From positions 1 to 34,822 of the forward strand of contig JAFEAS010000125.1 in NCBI GenBank assembly GCA_018266315.1: 34,822 nucleotides of DNA, written 5' to 3'. This document shows, piece after piece, positions 1-6,966 of the stretch. Numbering within the stretch: the stretch's first letter is position 1; each line of letters opens with the position of its first letter. Made by a program: the position numbers and the translations under genes. The notes below the pieces were generated by a model, which searched no databases, was not told where the DNA came from, and saw only the letters and a list, made by a program, of their open reading frames with translations. This stretch comes from Chloroflexi bacterium SZAS-1. Its GTDB lineage: Bacteria > Chloroflexota > Chloroflexia > Chloroflexales > Roseiflexaceae.

Positions 1-593
1 GGGTTGCTGCCATGCTACTTGAGCAAATGGGCTGCCGTGTAATTGCGGTAAGCGATGCTACTGGTGGCTATGTGCGGCGCGGCGGACTCGATATCAAAGC
101 CATGCGTGAGTATAGCGCCAAACACCCGCGCCACCTGCTCGATGGCTATACCGCCCCTGGTGTCGAGCGTATTACCAATGCCGAGCTCTTAGAGCTACCT
201 TGCGATGTGCTTGTTCCTGCCGCGCTCGAAAACCAGTTTACCGAGCTGAATGCACCTCGTGTTCGCGCAAAGGTTATTGTGGAAGGCGCGAACGGCCCAA
301 CCACTCCAGCCGCCGATGCAATCTTTGAAGATCGCGGCATTATAGTTGTTCCCGATATTCTGGCGAATGCTGGCGGTGTGACAGTAAGCTACTTCGAGTG
401 GGTGCAGGGCTTGCAATCGTTCTTCTGGGATGAAATGGACGTGAATGCCAGGCTTGAGCGTATTATGGTCAATTCGTATGAGCAAGTACACGCGATTGTT
501 GAACAGCGCAAGGTATCGATGCGCCTGGCGGCGTACCTGCTGGCAGTGCGTCGGGTTGCCGACGCGAATGCGACACGCGGTATTTATCCGTAG
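1..593 (+). CDS. Glutamate dehydrogenase (Glu/Leu/Phe/Val family), C-terminal part
   Basis: The gene enters from the left edge, with codon phase starting at base 3, and ends at the TAG at 591-593. About 196 residues are visible, roughly the C-terminal half of a usual 410-450 residue enzyme. This is the NAD(P)-binding Rossmann domain and the closing helices. The stretches EGANGPTTP, VVPDILANAGGVTVSYFEW and the repeated acidic/Trp pattern are hallmarks of hexameric glutamate dehydrogenases, which oxidatively deaminate glutamate to 2-oxoglutarate in the cytoplasm. The glutamate-binding lysines lie upstream, outside the window, so Glu specificity rather than Leu/Phe/Val is inferred from overall similarity. 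Nothing looks truncated at the 3' end. Confidence 0.93.
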   Translation, partial: VAAMLLEQMGCRVIAVSDATGGYVRRGGLDIKAMREYSAKHPRHLLDGYTAPGVERITNAELLELPCDVLVPAALENQFTELNAPRVRAKVIVEGANGPTTPAADAIFEDRGIIVVPDILANAGGVTVSYFEWVQGLQSFFWDEMDVNARLERIMVNSYEQVHAIVEQRKVSMRLAAYLLAVRRVADANATRGIYP

Positions 594-664
594 ATGAGAG
601 CAACTTTGACTGTGGTACAATATCAGCGTAGCCTGTTGGCTACCTCACCAGGATAGCGTTTACT

Positions 665-717
665 CGATTGCGTATAGTAGATTGCGGGCGATTCTTCGTC
701 TCTACTATACGCAATCG
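665..717. repeat. 17-bp perfect inverted repeat (long hairpin)
   Basis: Bases 665-681 are exactly complementary to 701-717, with a 19-base spacer. The arms begin CGATTGCGTATAGTAGA. The element sits between the glutamate dehydrogenase stop at 593 and the response-regulator start at 757. It has no T-run after either arm, so it is not a textbook intrinsic terminator. It could be a factor-dependent terminator, a processing signal in the 5' leader of the regulator, or a small mobile hairpin. Confidence 0.8.
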
Positions 718-756
718 CCTTATCATCCATCCTGGGCGCAGCGCAGGGAGGCCATA

Positions 757-1143
757 ATGGATGTCTTGCTTGTTGATGACAATCCCCTTATGCAGCAGCT
801 TATCTCGCGCTTTCTGGGCGAGTTTGGCTACCGCGTTGGCCTGGCCGGGCTAGCATCCGATGCGGTGACAATTGCGCGCCAATCACCGCCAGCCCTGTTT
901 ATGATCGACATGCACCTGCCTGATCTGGATGGCCCCGATGCGCTTGCCGCGCTACGCAAGCTGCCTGGCTGTTCTGCCACGCCTGCTATTGCAATTAGTG
1001 GGCTGAGCGAAGAAGAGCTGCGGCATATGCCGATCAATGATTTTAATGAGTACCTCGTGAAACCCATTGAGCTGGATACCTTATATGCGGCAGTGGCACG
1101 GCACGTCGGCCCCCAATTTGCGCGAACTGTGGGGGCGGGGTAA
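757..1143 (+). CDS. Single-domain response regulator (CheY-like receiver)
   Basis: This 128-residue protein is one receiver domain with no output domain. The acidic pair is D7/D8, the phosphoacceptor is D51 in MIDMHLPDLDG, the switch Ser is S81 and the conserved Lys is K102 in VKPIE, so all phosphorylation residues are present. ATG 757 is preferred over the in-frame TTG at 682 because AGGGAGG (745-751) lies five bases before it and because the TTG lies in the loop of the 665-717 hairpin. No kinase is encoded next to it. It probably acts as a phosphorelay shuttle or by protein-protein contact. The Rrf2-type regulator gene follows 42 bases downstream on the same strand. Confidence 0.9.
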   Translation: MDVLLVDDNPLMQQLISRFLGEFGYRVGLAGLASDAVTIARQSPPALFMIDMHLPDLDGPDALAALRKLPGCSATPAIAISGLSEEELRHMPINDFNEYLVKPIELDTLYAAVARHVGPQFARTVGAG

Positions 1144-1185
1144 GCCCATTAGAAGAACTAACAAGCAGTACACACTGGTAGAACT

Positions 1186-1626
1186 ATGCGAATTTCTAGC
1201 AAAGGCGAGTATGGCCTGCGCGCGCTGTTTGACCTTGCACAACGCTACGGTGAAGGCTCGATCCAGAGCCATGATATTCATCAGCGCCAGGGAATTGACG
1301 AAAACTACCTCAATCAGATTCTGATTTTATTGCGTAAAGCGGGTTTGATCGAAAGTGTGCGCGGCCCCCAGGGCGGGCATCGGCTGGCTCGCCCCCCGGC
1401 GCAAATATCGCTGCTTGAGGTGATGGTTGCATTGGAAGGCCCGGTGCTGCCGCCCGAGGCTGGCCGCGATGCGCTGCAACCTGAAGATCCACTTGATCAT
1501 GCCATTGTGCGCGAGGTGTGGGGCGGCATGCGTGAAACGCTTGAGGCGTATTTGCGCAACCTCACGCTCGACGACCTGTGCCAGAGCAAGCGCCGCCATG
1601 CTGGCGAGGTAATGTACTACATCTAG
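1186..1626 (+). CDS. Rrf2-family transcriptional regulator
   Basis: The protein has 146 residues. The N-terminus (MRISSKGEYGLRALFDLA) and the winged-helix stretch with LRKAGLIESVRGPQGGHRLARP are characteristic of the Rrf2 family, dimeric DNA-binding regulators that include IscR, NsrR and CymR. The three clustered cysteines that hold an Fe-S cluster in IscR/NsrR are absent from the expected region; only one Cys, near residue 133, is visible. It therefore probably does not sense through an Fe-S cluster and is closer in type to CymR, a regulator of cysteine metabolism. That functional analogy is inference. The start ATG 1186 has only a weak upstream purine stretch (GGTAGAA). Its stop overlaps the end of the convergent DUF2085 gene by four bases. 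Confidence 0.88.
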   Translation: MRISSKGEYGLRALFDLAQRYGEGSIQSHDIHQRQGIDENYLNQILILLRKAGLIESVRGPQGGHRLARPPAQISLLEVMVALEGPVLPPEAGRDALQPEDPLDHAIVREVWGGMRETLEAYLRNLTLDDLCQSKRRHAGEVMYYI

Positions 1627-2492
1627 CTAATAATCAGCCCCTGAGCTTCAAGCCAGAAGCGCGCGGCTGATAGCGCCCCCAGCTCCAAAAGGGTGAATAT
1701 GAGCGCGACGGTGGCTGGTTTTGCCAGTTGTGCAATACGATTGACTCGCCCTTCATACCCCATAAACAGCGCTGCCAGCAGTATGTTGATGGCAAACAGA
1801 ATACCGGTAATGCCCAGCCATGCCGTGAATGCAATCGGCCAGAACATGAATGCCACGTTGCCATACATTGCCGCCAGTACCAGTAAGTTTACGAATACTG
1901 CGCCACCCAGCTCAACCCACCCGCGCATAACGCGCTGATTCGGATCGGGGTTTTGCCGCAACGACAAATTCATTATCAGCATCAGCAGCACCGCCATAGC
2001 GATGCCCATGTCAAGGCCGGTGAGCGTGCGCAGATCGTTGCGAGGCGTATACAGATGCGGCATAAACAGATCAACCAGCAGCGAGTTGAAGCCATCCACC
2101 GCCATCACCACGACAAATGCAACTAATACCGCCACAATCGGCATGGGTGGCAGCTTTGCGGCGCGCCCGCGCCCGAGCGCCAGCAGAAACAGCACAGTTA
2201 CCAGAAAGCCGCTGTAAATACCGGTATTGCGCGCGCAGAGCGGCAGGCGCAGCCCGGCCATATCGACAGTGTGGGCCTGCGCACACACGCCATGCACTAC
2301 GGCATACATCTTCCACTCAAGCGGCATACCCGGCCATGCCAGCAGCCCAATCAGCAGTACAACCGCCAGGCCAATAAAGCCATAGCGCCAGGGCAGCTCG
2401 CGCAGGCCACGCGCCTCAATCGACTGTATGCGGCGGGCGGCGATGTCACTGCGAGCCATATCGAGAATTTCTTCGCTCGAACGTTCGTTCAT
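1623..2492 (-). CDS. DUF2085 integral membrane protein
   Basis: This 289-residue protein has a soluble N-terminal stretch of about 35 residues followed by about seven hydrophobic segments. The motif VHGVCAQAHTVDMAGLRLPL followed by CARNTGIYSG matches the DUF2085 signature (a Cys-His-rich pattern, then PLCARxxGIYxG). The biochemical role of this family is not known to me. It is the last gene of a three-gene minus-strand unit: it starts two bases after the TAA of the TlpA-like gene, so the genes are almost certainly co-transcribed. Its conserved cysteines and thiol-redox neighbours suggest a redox or metal-related membrane function, which is inference only. Confidence 0.82.
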   Translation of the reverse strand: MNERSSEEILDMARSDIAARRIQSIEARGLRELPWRYGFIGLAVVLLIGLLAWPGMPLEWKMYAVVHGVCAQAHTVDMAGLRLPLCARNTGIYSGFLVTVLFLLALGRGRAAKLPPMPIVAVLVAFVVVMAVDGFNSLLVDLFMPHLYTPRNDLRTLTGLDMGIAMAVLLMLIMNLSLRQNPDPNQRVMRGWVELGGAVFVNLLVLAAMYGNVAFMFWPIAFTAWLGITGILFAINILLAALFMGYEGRVNRIAQLAKPATVALIFTLLELGALSAARFWLEAQGLIIS

Positions 2493-2494
2493 TG

Positions 2495-3076
2495 TTATTT
2501 CAACTCTTCAATATGGTTGGCAATAAATTCCGCATTCATGACACCGGTTTTGCGGAGTGCAATGGTGCCATCGCTATTAATGAAATAGGTGGTAGGCAGC
2601 AGCTTCGCGGCGTAGCGCTCGGCAATATCGCCATCAAGATTGGTGATGAGCGGGAAGGTGACGCCAAGCTCGTTTGCAAATGGCCCGAGCTGGTCGAGCG
2701 TTTGGGCTTTGTTGACGCCAATCACCACTACATCGCTATACTTGCTTAGTGTCTGCTGTAGGTCGGGCATCTCCGAGCGGCATGGCCCGCACCAGGTTGC
2801 CCAGAAGTTGAGCAGCACCTTTTTGCCGCGCAGCTGGCTGAGTGTGTGCGTGCTGCCATCGGGCATGGTGTACTCGAAATCGGGGGCAGCTTCGCCCTGC
2901 GCCGGGATCACGTCTTGTGCGCCGCCAGGCAAAATGCGCGAGGAAACGGCGATCGTCTGTGGCCCGCTGCTTACAACTGGTGTGGTCGCCGGGGTACCTC
3001 CACAGGCCGCCAACAGCAGCAGGAACAGAGCAAGAAGTAGCCAGGAGAGGCGGGTGTAATGCAACTGTTCAGGCAT
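2495..3076 (-). CDS. TlpA-type thioredoxin-fold lipoprotein
   Basis: The 193-residue protein starts with a lipoprotein signal peptide: a hydrophobic run at residues 11-23, then a lipobox ending at C25. It is therefore exported and membrane-anchored. After a linker, the TlpA/AhpC-TSA-like thioredoxin domain contains FWATWCGPC with redox cysteines C96 and C99, and a cis-Pro loop in LLPTTYFI. Family members reduce or shuffle disulfides outside the membrane, often for cytochrome c maturation. ATG 3076 follows an AAGGGAT Shine-Dalgarno that overlaps the end of the upstream glutaredoxin-like gene, two bases away. A longer upstream reading is possible but would run through that gene. Confidence 0.92.
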   Translation of the reverse strand: MPEQLHYTRLSWLLLALFLLLLAACGGTPATTPVVSSGPQTIAVSSRILPGGAQDVIPAQGEAAPDFEYTMPDGSTHTLSQLRGKKVLLNFWATWCGPCRSEMPDLQQTLSKYSDVVVIGVNKAQTLDQLGPFANELGVTFPLITNLDGDIAERYAAKLLPTTYFINSDGTIALRKTGVMNAEFIANHIEELK

Positions 3077-3078
3077 GG

Positions 3079-3333
3079 TTAATCCCTTACGGGCCTGCGC
3101 AGCGCTTGCTCTAGCATGGCCGCGCGAATTGGCGCGGCGAGCGTAGGGCCACCGGCAATCGTAATCACTGGAATGCTGTGTTTGTAGCGCTCGTACAGGT
3201 CGGTGTCGGTGAGAATATTGATTTCGGTCACTGCCAGGGGAATGCGCTGGGCGATGTCTTCCAGTAGCTCGGCGGCATCTTCGCACAGGTGGCAGCCCGG
3301 TCGGCTATAGAGTGTGACCTGGTGTATGTTCAT
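3079..3333 (-). CDS. Glutaredoxin-like protein (CxxC, DUF836 type)
   Basis: This is an 84-residue single-domain protein. It opens with a beta strand and the redox motif SRPGCHLC at residues 10-17 (C14 and C17), typical of short glutaredoxin-like proteins of the DUF836 group. The SIPVITIAGG segment carries the cis-proline expected before strand 3 of the fold. It lacks a signal peptide, so it is cytoplasmic. It is the first gene of a tightly packed unit with the TlpA-like lipoprotein and the DUF2085 membrane protein, which suggests a small thiol-redox system with partners on both sides of the membrane. The substrate is unknown. Confidence 0.85.
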   Translation of the reverse strand: MNIHQVTLYSRPGCHLCEDAAELLEDIAQRIPLAVTEINILTDTDLYERYKHSIPVITIAGGPTLAAPIRAAMLEQALRRPVRD

Positions 3334-3363
3334 GCGCTCATTATACCAGACGCGTTGCGGAAG

Positions 3364-3394
3364 CGGCGGGTGAAACAGCCCATTTCACCCGCCG
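3364..3394 (-). terminator. Probable tyrS terminator hairpin
   Basis: Twelve bases (3364-3375) pair perfectly with 3383-3394 around a seven-base loop, just past the tyrS stop at 3412. No U-run follows on the minus strand, so termination efficiency by itself is uncertain. Confidence 0.6.
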
Positions 3395-3411
3395 TGTTCG
3401 CGCATTGGTGC

Positions 3412-4593
3412 TTATGCCCCGCGCACACGCACGAATTTGCGGCGACCTACCTGCACAACGACTGGCGTGCCGAGGTTCAGCAGAAGGTCGTAGCCGCTCA
3501 CCTTTTCACCCGCAACACGCACGCCGCCGCCGTCGATCAGCCGCCGCGCCTCGCTCTTGCTAGCGGCCAGGCTGCTCGCGATCATCAGGTCAACAATATT
3601 GGTTGGCGCAGTAATGACGTGCTCGGGTATATCGGTTGGTAGCTCGCGCTCACGGAAGCGCTTGATCCACTCCGCTTCGGCGGCGGGTGCTTCTGCCGCG
3701 CTATGAAACTGGGTGACGATCTCGCGCGCCAGCCGCATCTTGAAGTCCATGGGGTTGGCGCTGCCATCGGCAATTGCCTGCCGGATGGCGGCAACCTCCG
3801 TCAGGTCAATATCAGTCAGCACCTCGAAGTACAACGGCAGCACATCGTCGCTCATCGAGAGCACTTTACTGTACATCTCGAACGGCGGCATCAGGATGTC
3901 GATCGTGTTGTTGAAGCTTTTACCCATTTTACGGCCGTCGGTGCCGGGGATGAGCGGTACCAGGAAAATATCCTGCGGCACCATGCCGGCCTGAGCCATC
4001 AGCTCGCGGCCCGCCAGGTTGTTGAATTTCTGGTCGGTGCCGCCGAATTCGACATCGGGGTTGACCATCACCGAGTCGTAGCCTTGCAGCATTGGGTACA
4101 TTAGCTCCAGGATGGTGAGCTTGCCGCCTTCTTCGTAGCGTTTGCGGAAGGTTTCGTGCTGGAGCATTTGCGCCAGCGTGAAGCTACCCGCCAGCTTTAG
4201 CGCTTTGCTCAGATCAAAGGTGCCAAACCATTCGCTCTGGAAGCGAACTTCGGTGCACTCGCGATCGACGACTTTGAAGAACTGCTGCATGTAGGTTTCG
4301 GCGTTGGCGCGCACAATCTCGGCAGTGAGCGGCGGGCGAGTTTCGTCGCGGCCGCTTGGGTCGCCAATCTGGGCGGTCCAGTCGCCTACAATCAGCACGA
4401 CCTGATGCCCAAGATCTTGAAATTTGCGCAGCTTGCGCAGGCCCACCGCGTGGCCGATATGCATGTCGGGCTTGGTTGGATCGAACCCCTGTTTAAGCCG
4501 CAGTGGCCGCGTACCAGCCAGCTTCCGGCGCAGGTCGGCCTCGATCAACACCTCGGCCACGCCACGCGTAAGCAATTCGTCAATTGAACTCAT
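3412..4593 (-). CDS. tyrS: Tyrosyl-tRNA synthetase
   Basis: The 393-residue class I aminoacyl-tRNA synthetase activates tyrosine and charges tRNA-Tyr. The HIGH motif is at residues 45-48 in MHIGHAVGLRKL. The second signature reads KMGKS at 222-226. The tyrosine-site residues lie in VGDWTAQIGDPSGR, and an S4 RNA-binding domain ends the protein (about 330-393, with ARRLIDGGGVRV). The layout matches the TyrZ-like branch of bacterial TyrRS. ATG 4593 is chosen because GAAGGAAG lies just upstream; an in-frame extension to 4698 would read through the attenuator terminator. Expression is probably set by the leader-peptide attenuator at 4628-4758. No other gene shares the transcript. Confidence 0.97.
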   Translation of the reverse strand: MSSIDELLTRGVAEVLIEADLRRKLAGTRPLRLKQGFDPTKPDMHIGHAVGLRKLRKFQDLGHQVVLIVGDWTAQIGDPSGRDETRPPLTAEIVRANAETYMQQFFKVVDRECTEVRFQSEWFGTFDLSKALKLAGSFTLAQMLQHETFRKRYEEGGKLTILELMYPMLQGYDSVMVNPDVEFGGTDQKFNNLAGRELMAQAGMVPQDIFLVPLIPGTDGRKMGKSFNNTIDILMPPFEMYSKVLSMSDDVLPLYFEVLTDIDLTEVAAIRQAIADGSANPMDFKMRLAREIVTQFHSAAEAPAAEAEWIKRFRERELPTDIPEHVITAPTNIVDLMIASSLAASKSEARRLIDGGGVRVAGEKVSGYDLLLNLGTPVVVQVGRRKFVRVRGA

Positions 4594-4627
4594 GATCGCT
4601 TCCTTCTGAACAGATGACAGGAGGCAC

Positions 4628-4654
4628 AAAAAAAACGCGGACCCGTGTCCACGT
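4628..4654 (-). terminator. Attenuator terminator upstream of tyrS
   Basis: On the minus strand an 8-bp stem (4654-4647 with 4642-4635, loop ACGG) is followed by eight consecutive T ending at 4628. It lies 35 bases before the tyrS ATG and would stop transcription before the gene. Its 5' arm (CGTGGA, 4653-4648) can instead pair with TCCACG at 4687-4682, so the terminator has a competing antiterminator. Confidence 0.9.
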
Positions 4655-4681
4655 CGATTCACGATTATTCGCGCAGCTAGC

Positions 4682-4728
4682 CGTGGAGCACAGGCCAATT
4701 ATCCCACACGGGGATAATAATACTCCAC
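4682..4728 (-). promoter_or_regulatory. Alternative RNA pairings of the tyrS attenuator
   Basis: Minus-strand segment 1 (GTGGAG, 4728-4723) lies between the Tyr codon at 4734 and the Tyr-Tyr-Tyr run. It can pair with segment 2 (CTCCAC, 4688-4683), enclosing an 8-bp hairpin made of ATTATCCC (4718-4711) and GGGATAAT (4705-4698). Segment 2 can alternatively pair with the 5' arm of the terminator (CGTGGA, 4653-4648), extended by GTG/CAC across one bulged C. A ribosome stalled on the Tyr codons would cover segment 1 and favour antitermination. A ribosome reaching the stop codon, 10 bases before segment 2, would mask segment 2 and let the terminator form. Confidence 0.8.
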
Positions 4729-4758
4729 ATCATAGGTTGTGCTGCGGCACATGCGCAT
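4699..4758 (-). CDS. Tyrosine-rich attenuator leader peptide
   Basis: A 19-codon reading frame, MRMCRSTTYDVEYYYPRVG, ends with TAA. Four of its nineteen codons are Tyr (TAT), three of them consecutive just after GTGGAG. It has its own Shine-Dalgarno (GGAG, eight bases before the ATG) and starts about 17 bases after the predicted transcription start. It sits wholly within the tyrS leader and overlaps the first attenuator hairpin. The natural reading is a regulatory peptide whose translation measures charged tRNA-Tyr, as in the trp, his and pheS leaders of other bacteria. The peptide itself probably has no further function. Confidence 0.82.
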   Translation of the reverse strand: MRMCRSTTYDVEYYYPRVG

Positions 4759-4781
4759 AACAGTTACTCCAATTGCGCGCG

Positions 4782-4810
4782 ATCGTAGCACGCGGTCCAG
4801 GGCTTGTCAA
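4782..4810 (-). promoter_or_regulatory. tyrS promoter (housekeeping sigma factor)
   Basis: On the minus strand TTGACA (4810-4805) is followed by exactly 17 bases and then TACGAT (4787-4782). The -35 box is perfect consensus and the -10 box matches four of six. Transcription should begin near 4775, giving a short untranslated stretch before the leader peptide at 4758. Confidence 0.85.
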
Positions 4811-4887
4811 GCGCGACTTTCGGCGGAGCGATGCGGTGGGTGGTGATGTACAATACAGGCGTGAAGCAGGCTACCGGGTGCGCATTT

Positions 4888-5421
4888 ATGGATCACACCG
4901 AAATGGTCGAGCTGATTCGTGCGGGCGTGGGTGGGCCGGGCGGCACCTGGGCCGATTTTGGTGCAGGCACCGGCAACTTCACCTGGGCACTAGCTGCGCT
5001 GCTCGGGCCAACCGCAACGATTTACGCGCTTGACCGTGATGGCAAGGCAATTGCGCGCCAGCGCGAGCTGCTGGCCCAGGTCGCGCGCCCGCTCGCCGCT
5101 ATTGTGCCGCAGCAGGCCGATATTACTCAGCGCATCGCGCTGCCATTACTCGATGGCGTGCTGATGGCGAATGTGTTGCACTTCGTGCGCGATCAGCCTG
5201 GCGCGCTGGCGCTGGCGGCAAGCTATGTTCGGCCTGGCGGGCGGCTGTTGTTGGTTGAATATGATCTTGCTGCACCACTCCGCTATGTGCCATACCCGGT
5301 GCCATTCGAGCGTTTCGCGGCGCTGGCGTTGCAGGTTGGTTGTCATTCGCCAGTGCGCGTCGGCCAGCGCGTATCGCCATCGTCGGGAATTGTGATGTAT
5401 GCCGCCCAGGCGCGGCGATAA
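4888..5421 (+). CDS. Class I SAM-dependent methyltransferase
   Basis: This 177-residue protein carries SAM-binding motif I, WADFGAGTGNFTWALA (near residue 20), followed by an acidic residue at the end of strand 2 (YALDRDGKA) and the strand-4/5 segments DGVLMANVLHFV and LRPGG-like VRPGGRLLLVEYD. It is a small Rossmann-fold methyltransferase; the substrate is not predictable. I start it at ATG 4888 because upstream in-frame codons overlap the tyrS promoter on the other strand and because a -10-like TACAAT lies near 4850, but an earlier start cannot be excluded. The D-amino-acid-oxidase-like gene follows after 21 bases and is probably co-transcribed. Confidence 0.85.
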   Translation: MDHTEMVELIRAGVGGPGGTWADFGAGTGNFTWALAALLGPTATIYALDRDGKAIARQRELLAQVARPLAAIVPQQADITQRIALPLLDGVLMANVLHFVRDQPGALALAASYVRPGGRLLLVEYDLAAPLRYVPYPVPFERFAALALQVGCHSPVRVGQRVSPSSGIVMYAAQARR

Positions 5422-5442
5422 CGCTTGTGGAGGAGATAGCTT

Positions 5443-6393
5443 GTGCAAGATGTTCTAGTCATTGGTGCGGGCGTTTCGGGCTTGTCGTGCGGGATTCGCC
5501 TGCTTGAAGCTGGCTACCGGGTGCGCATCTGGGCGCGCGACCTGCCGCAGCAGACGACATCGGGCGTAGCGGCGGCGGTGTGGTACCCGTATAAAGCGTA
5601 CCCCGAAGATTTAGTGGTGGGCTGGTCGCGCGTTACCTACACCGAGCTGATGGCGCTGCGCCACGACCCGGCCACTGGCATTCTGGTGCGCACCGGCCTT
5701 GAGATTTTTCCATGGCCGGTAGATGAACCGTGGTGGGGTGCGGCAGTGCCCGGCTACCGGCGCATTGCCGCCCACGAGCTACCGGCTGGCTATGTCGATG
5801 GCTACGTCTTCGATGCGCCAGTGGTTGAAATGCCAATCTATTTGCGCTATTTGCAGCAGCGCTTCGAGCAATTGGGCGGCGCAATCGAAGTTCGCACGCT
5901 CAGTAGCCTGGCTGAAGCCGTTACGACCAGCCCGCTGGTTGTGAATTGCAGTGGGCTAGGTGCGCGCGAGCTTGCGCCCGACGCGTCGGTGTTCCCCATC
6001 CGCGGCCAGGTTGTGCGCGTGGCGCAGGTGGGCCTCAGCAATTTCGTGCTCGACGATTATGGCCCGCGTGGGATTGCGTATATCATTCCGCGCAACGACG
6101 ATTGTATCCTCGGCGGCACGGCGGAAGATGGTGCCGAAGAGCTTGCGCCCGATGCGCATACTGCCGAGGCAATTCAGGCGCGTTGCCAGGCGTTGGAAGC
6201 GCGCTTGGGCACGGCAGCTGTGTTGGAACACAAGGTAGGGCTACGGCCTGGGCGGCCAACTGTGCGGGTGGAACAACAATCATGCGCAAATGGGCAAGCC
6301 ATCGTCCATAACTATGGCCACGGTGGTGCAGGTATTACGCTTTCATGGGGCTGTGCCGACGAGGTTGTGCGGCTGGTACGCGGTGTGGGCTAA
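5443..6393 (+). CDS. FAD-dependent D-amino-acid oxidase-like protein
   Basis: The 316-residue flavoprotein begins with the FAD-binding dinucleotide motif VIGAGVSGLSCGIRLLEAG. Typical DAAO-family features follow: SGVAAAVWYPY near the flavin, GYVFDAPVVEMPIYLRYL, VNCSGLGARELAPD, PIRGQVVRV, and the C-terminal pair VGLRPGRPTVRVE and NYGHGGAGITLSWG. The Arg in GLRPGRP occupies the place of the substrate-carboxylate-binding Arg in eukaryotic DAAO. Such enzymes oxidatively deaminate D-amino acids, releasing hydrogen peroxide. D-amino-acid versus D-aspartate or glycine preference cannot be read here. The GTG start at 5443 has a strong GGAGGAG eight bases upstream. Confidence 0.88.
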   Translation: MQDVLVIGAGVSGLSCGIRLLEAGYRVRIWARDLPQQTTSGVAAAVWYPYKAYPEDLVVGWSRVTYTELMALRHDPATGILVRTGLEIFPWPVDEPWWGAAVPGYRRIAAHELPAGYVDGYVFDAPVVEMPIYLRYLQQRFEQLGGAIEVRTLSSLAEAVTTSPLVVNCSGLGARELAPDASVFPIRGQVVRVAQVGLSNFVLDDYGPRGIAYIIPRNDDCILGGTAEDGAEELAPDAHTAEAIQARCQALEARLGTAAVLEHKVGLRPGRPTVRVEQQSCANGQAIVHNYGHGGAGITLSWGCADEVVRLVRGVG

Positions 6394-6416
6394 GGGTGGG
6401 CGGTGACTTCGCGCCG

Positions 6417-6830
6417 CTAATCAATTTTTTTCGTGCTCGGCTTGCGCGTGGCTTCGGTTCCGGCTTTTTGCAGCATTTCGAGCAATTTCTCAAGCTCAAA
6501 TGGTTTTTCCAGCCATAAAATGCCTTTGCTAGCGAGCGAAGGGGCAATTTCTTGTACGTGGCGAGTCGCCGCAGAACACAAAATGAGCGGAATCGCGCGC
6601 GTGGTGGGGTCGAGGTAGAGCATATCTAGCAATGCCCAGCCTGCTGGCGCATTATCGAACATCAAATCACATACCACAATGTCTGGCTGGCTCGCCTTGA
6701 TCTGCTCGAAGGCACCCTGGTGCTTGGCGATAGTCGTCACCTCATACCCTTCTTCGCCAAGGAATTCAGCAAGTAGCTCAAGAAAATCTTGGTGATCGTT
6801 TACAACAGTAACGCGTTTTTGGGTCGGCAT
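6417..6830 (-). CDS. Single-domain response regulator with altered acidic pocket
   Basis: This 137-residue protein is a receiver domain with a short basic tail (KPSTKKID). The phosphoacceptor is D55 in VVCDLMFD, S86 takes the Thr/Ser switch place and K109 in EKPFE is conserved. The usual acidic pair after strand 1 reads N11-D12, so one metal-ligand acid is replaced by Asn, which may change Mg binding or dephosphorylation. It is transcribed divergently, 136 bases away, from the gene for a protein with an isolated H-box-like helix, a plausible partner. ATG 6830 follows an AAAGGAAA sequence. Confidence 0.88.
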   Translation of the reverse strand: MPTQKRVTVVNDHQDFLELLAEFLGEEGYEVTTIAKHQGAFEQIKASQPDIVVCDLMFDNAPAGWALLDMLYLDPTTRAIPLILCSAATRHVQEIAPSLASKGILWLEKPFELEKLLEMLQKAGTEATRKPSTKKID

Positions 6831-6966
6831 AGTACTTTCCTTTTATGCGAGCTGCGACTAGTTTGCCATTGTATCGCCCTCAAGGGGAATTCGCAACCGC
6901 CAAAAATACGTGGCATCAATGTTGCAATAAGGAAGGTAGGTGTATTTCGGGCAAAAGGAGAATGAC

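Noticed and set aside
4628..4758. T-box riboswitch in the tyrS leader
   Set aside because: The leader is short, and I found no T-box consensus, specifier-loop layout or stem I. The Tyr codons lie in a translated frame with its own Shine-Dalgarno.
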